This document shows positions 54,978 through 64,000 of a stretch of DNA of 64,000 nt, in pieces (the first letter of the stretch is position 1; each line of letters opens with the position of its first letter). Where the stretch lies: assembly GCF_000276665.1 (NCBI RefSeq), contig NW_004955447.1:16095080-16159079 (forward strand), in the 5' to 3' direction. The DNA is from Chinchilla lanigera (lineage: Eukaryota; Chordata; Mammalia; Rodentia; Chinchillidae). Both the position numbers and the translations under genes were made by a program. The notes beneath the pieces were generated by a model. It worked only from the letters and a program-made list of their open reading frames with translations. It did not search any database and was not told where the DNA came from.

Positions 54978-56029
54978 CGACGTCCAGGACATGTCTGCAA
55001 GGAAGGCTGAATCTAACTTCTACTTCCCGCTACACAAGAATCCAAACGAGACAGCACTGCAGAACCACGTGGTAAACCAGTGTCGTCTTCAAACAGCATC
55101 AAATCCATTAGTACAATGCTATCCTGAAGCTGACAGGCTCGCTCTGGACAATCGAGAGGGCAAGTTCATTGGCTAAAAGAGAAGGTTTCTGTTCGGACTA
55201 TGCTTGGCGGCTGGATTCTTTCCTTAAAAAAACAAAAAGCAGTATTAACTGTTTCCCTCAAATTTGTATGGCTCCATCTATTCCTGCACACGGCGGACGT
55301 CACACCAGGGTTGTACTCAGAAACTCAGCCCGTGGGCTCCCCTCCGACGGACGGACACGTGCGAGCTACAGATGAGTATATACAGATGCTGGCGAGGGAG
55401 GCCTCTTCTCCAACTCAACTGCTGACAGCAAATTCTATCTAAACACCAGGTCAGGTATGCAGAAGCTCATGCAGTGGTCCACAGCAGTGTCTTTATTTCA
55501 GGTTCAGGGGCACTTTTTCTTGGCCTAGGTCTCATTCTCAGCATGAAATGTTAGATTTCTGAAACCCAGATCTTCATCCTTGTGTCCTTTATTCTAACCA
55601 TGTTCTATTTCCCACACACAGATTGATGCATCTTCCTACCATCCTGGATCCTTTCTGTAGGCCAAAGGCGAGTACTTCTATTTATTCAAATAAACAACCA
55701 ACCATACTTTTCAGACAGAACTGGAGAAGCATCGGAAAGAAATCTGGGCATCTACCCCACCCCGCCCCACCCTCCCTTTCTCTAGATCAGAATTTTTTCT
55801 CTGTGTACAGTAGGAGCTACTTTGCTTTGGGGAATATGTACAGTCCCGCGGGTTGGTGGCCAATGACAAGAAAATCACCAGCCACTAAAGTGTGCTCAGA
55901 AAGACAGGGTTGCAGTGGGGGCCCACCACCCCGGCACAGGATGCAAGTCGGAGGAAAACCCAGTAACCAGCACGGAGTCAGAAGAACAGGGACCGCTCCT
56001 GCAGGGGACGCCTGCCATGGTCCTCCCGC

Positions 56030-63415
<7,386 letters not shown>

Positions 63416-64000
63416 CTGGGAGAGAGGAGGAGCCGTCAGGTCACTGCCGACTAGAGCAGGGATGAGGTGGGGCGGCCCAGGGGCCCCTGTGAGCAAGACA
63501 GGCTGCTTCCGCGAAAGGCAACGTGACACGCACTGAAGAGCTTAGAAAACAACGTTCTGTAAAACGTAAGTTTTTAATATTGCATAGGAGGGTCCTACCC
63601 CCAGGAACGAGGTGTCCTTTCGGTGGGACTCGGGTTAGAACTGCCCCGTCCCTAGATCTGGCGGGTTTTTAACAAGAAGCAGAGAGCCAAAGACACTACT
63701 TCGCGCTACTCCAAACTCTGAATGAGCCCGCACAGAGACGAGACAAAAGACAAAAAGGACAAGAGCTTCCAAGATGTGCTGAGGGAGAGATCGTTGACAT
63801 ATAGCGACTGATGGAAGGAGGTTTAAAAAAACCAAGTTTGGTTCAGATAAACACCAATAATTTGGATGATTTTCTGAACCATCTGGACCTCTTGAATCTG
63901 CAACATTTGGCTGGAGACTCTTCAAGATTTCTAGTACTTCCTGCTTCTGATTAGCATAGAAACACCATGACAACAACCTCCTTCAGAGCGTGCTGGGGAC
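63416..64000 (-). other. KIT intron 14, 3' part
   Basis: Intronic sequence up to the exon 15 acceptor, with a pyrimidine-rich tract (CTCCTCTCTCCCAG) just before the splice site. I looked for exon 14 (the hinge and first half of the kinase insert) and did not find it. No clear repeat is recognised. Confidence 0.7.

Larger units (their letters stand above)
53936..56029 (-). other. KIT: KIT 3' untranslated region
   Basis: About 2.1 kb from the TGA stop to a predicted cleavage site near 53936, close to the human KIT 3' UTR length. No SINE or L1 insertion is seen in it. It contains three proximal AATAAA motifs (55681-55686, 55588-55593, 55492-55497) and the distal one at 53956-53961. It also has ATTTA-type AU-rich stretches in its last 400 nt, a miR-221/222 8-mer and a miR-193 7-mer. 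A short CA/GT run lies near 54937-54960. The exact cleavage position is inferred from the signal, not observed. Confidence 0.85.

Noticed and set aside
63635..63976. Possible KIT exon 14 in the last 600 bases
   Set aside because: The 113-codon minus-strand frame has none of the expected hinge or kinase-insert residues and no suitable splice sites; exon 14 must lie beyond the window.

Overview
The window is mammalian nuclear DNA from a rodent. It holds one recognisable gene, the 3' part of the receptor tyrosine kinase gene KIT, on the minus strand at about 53.9-63.4 kb. The other 53.9 kb is repeat-rich intergenic DNA downstream of KIT. Rodent origin is shown by tRNA-Ala-derived ID SINEs, 7SL-derived B1 SINEs with the internal duplication, and B1 units fused head-to-tail to a degenerate ID unit (the B1-dID type known from squirrel-, dormouse- and beaver-related rodents). 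There are no mouse/rat-type B2 elements. The ID 3' end (GGTACCGG) and the B1-dID copies fit a beaver-like (Castoridae) or related non-murine rodent; that is inference.

KIT (56030-63415, minus). Seven coding exons, matching human exons 15-21 in length (92, 128, 123, 112, 100, 106 nt and a 132-nt terminal coding part), join in frame with GT-AG introns. They encode the last 263 residues: the second half of the kinase insert, the C-lobe with catalytic HRD, DFG and APE motifs, and the C-terminal tail. A ~2.1 kb 3' UTR follows, ending at a canonical AATAAA with a U-rich downstream element. Exon 14 and everything upstream lie beyond the right edge. The UTR carries a perfect miR-221/222 8-mer site and a miR-193 site. 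The exon 15 acceptor is a tandem CAGCAG, the arrangement that in human makes the Ser715 plus/minus isoforms.

Intergenic part (1-53.9 kb). In human the equivalent interval separates KIT from KDR. Layout: 1-5.1 kb, MLT1 plus a degenerate L1 split by two LTRs, an inverted L1 segment and an ID element; 6-11.2 kb, MLT1, MaLR-like, MER2/Tigger-like and MIR pieces; 12.5-12.9 kb, a CpG-rich patch; 13-16.3 kb, B1-dID and L1; 16.8-17.1 kb, a Tigger transposase relic; 17.1-32 kb, mostly low-copy DNA with scattered ID, B1, MIR and L2; 32.5-36.3 kb, an old L1M body broken by a CA repeat, an LTR and an ID; 36.5-39.7 kb, MLT1, L2, MLT2 and MIR; 40-53 kb, B1, L1, microsatellites, MIR, and a MER2-like element split by an LTR. 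I found no second protein-coding gene, no functional tRNA or rRNA, no CRISPR array and no bacterial-type system. Repeat family names come from recognition by eye of consensus-like segments, not from a RepeatMasker run, and their boundaries are approximate unless a target-site duplication (TSD) is stated.
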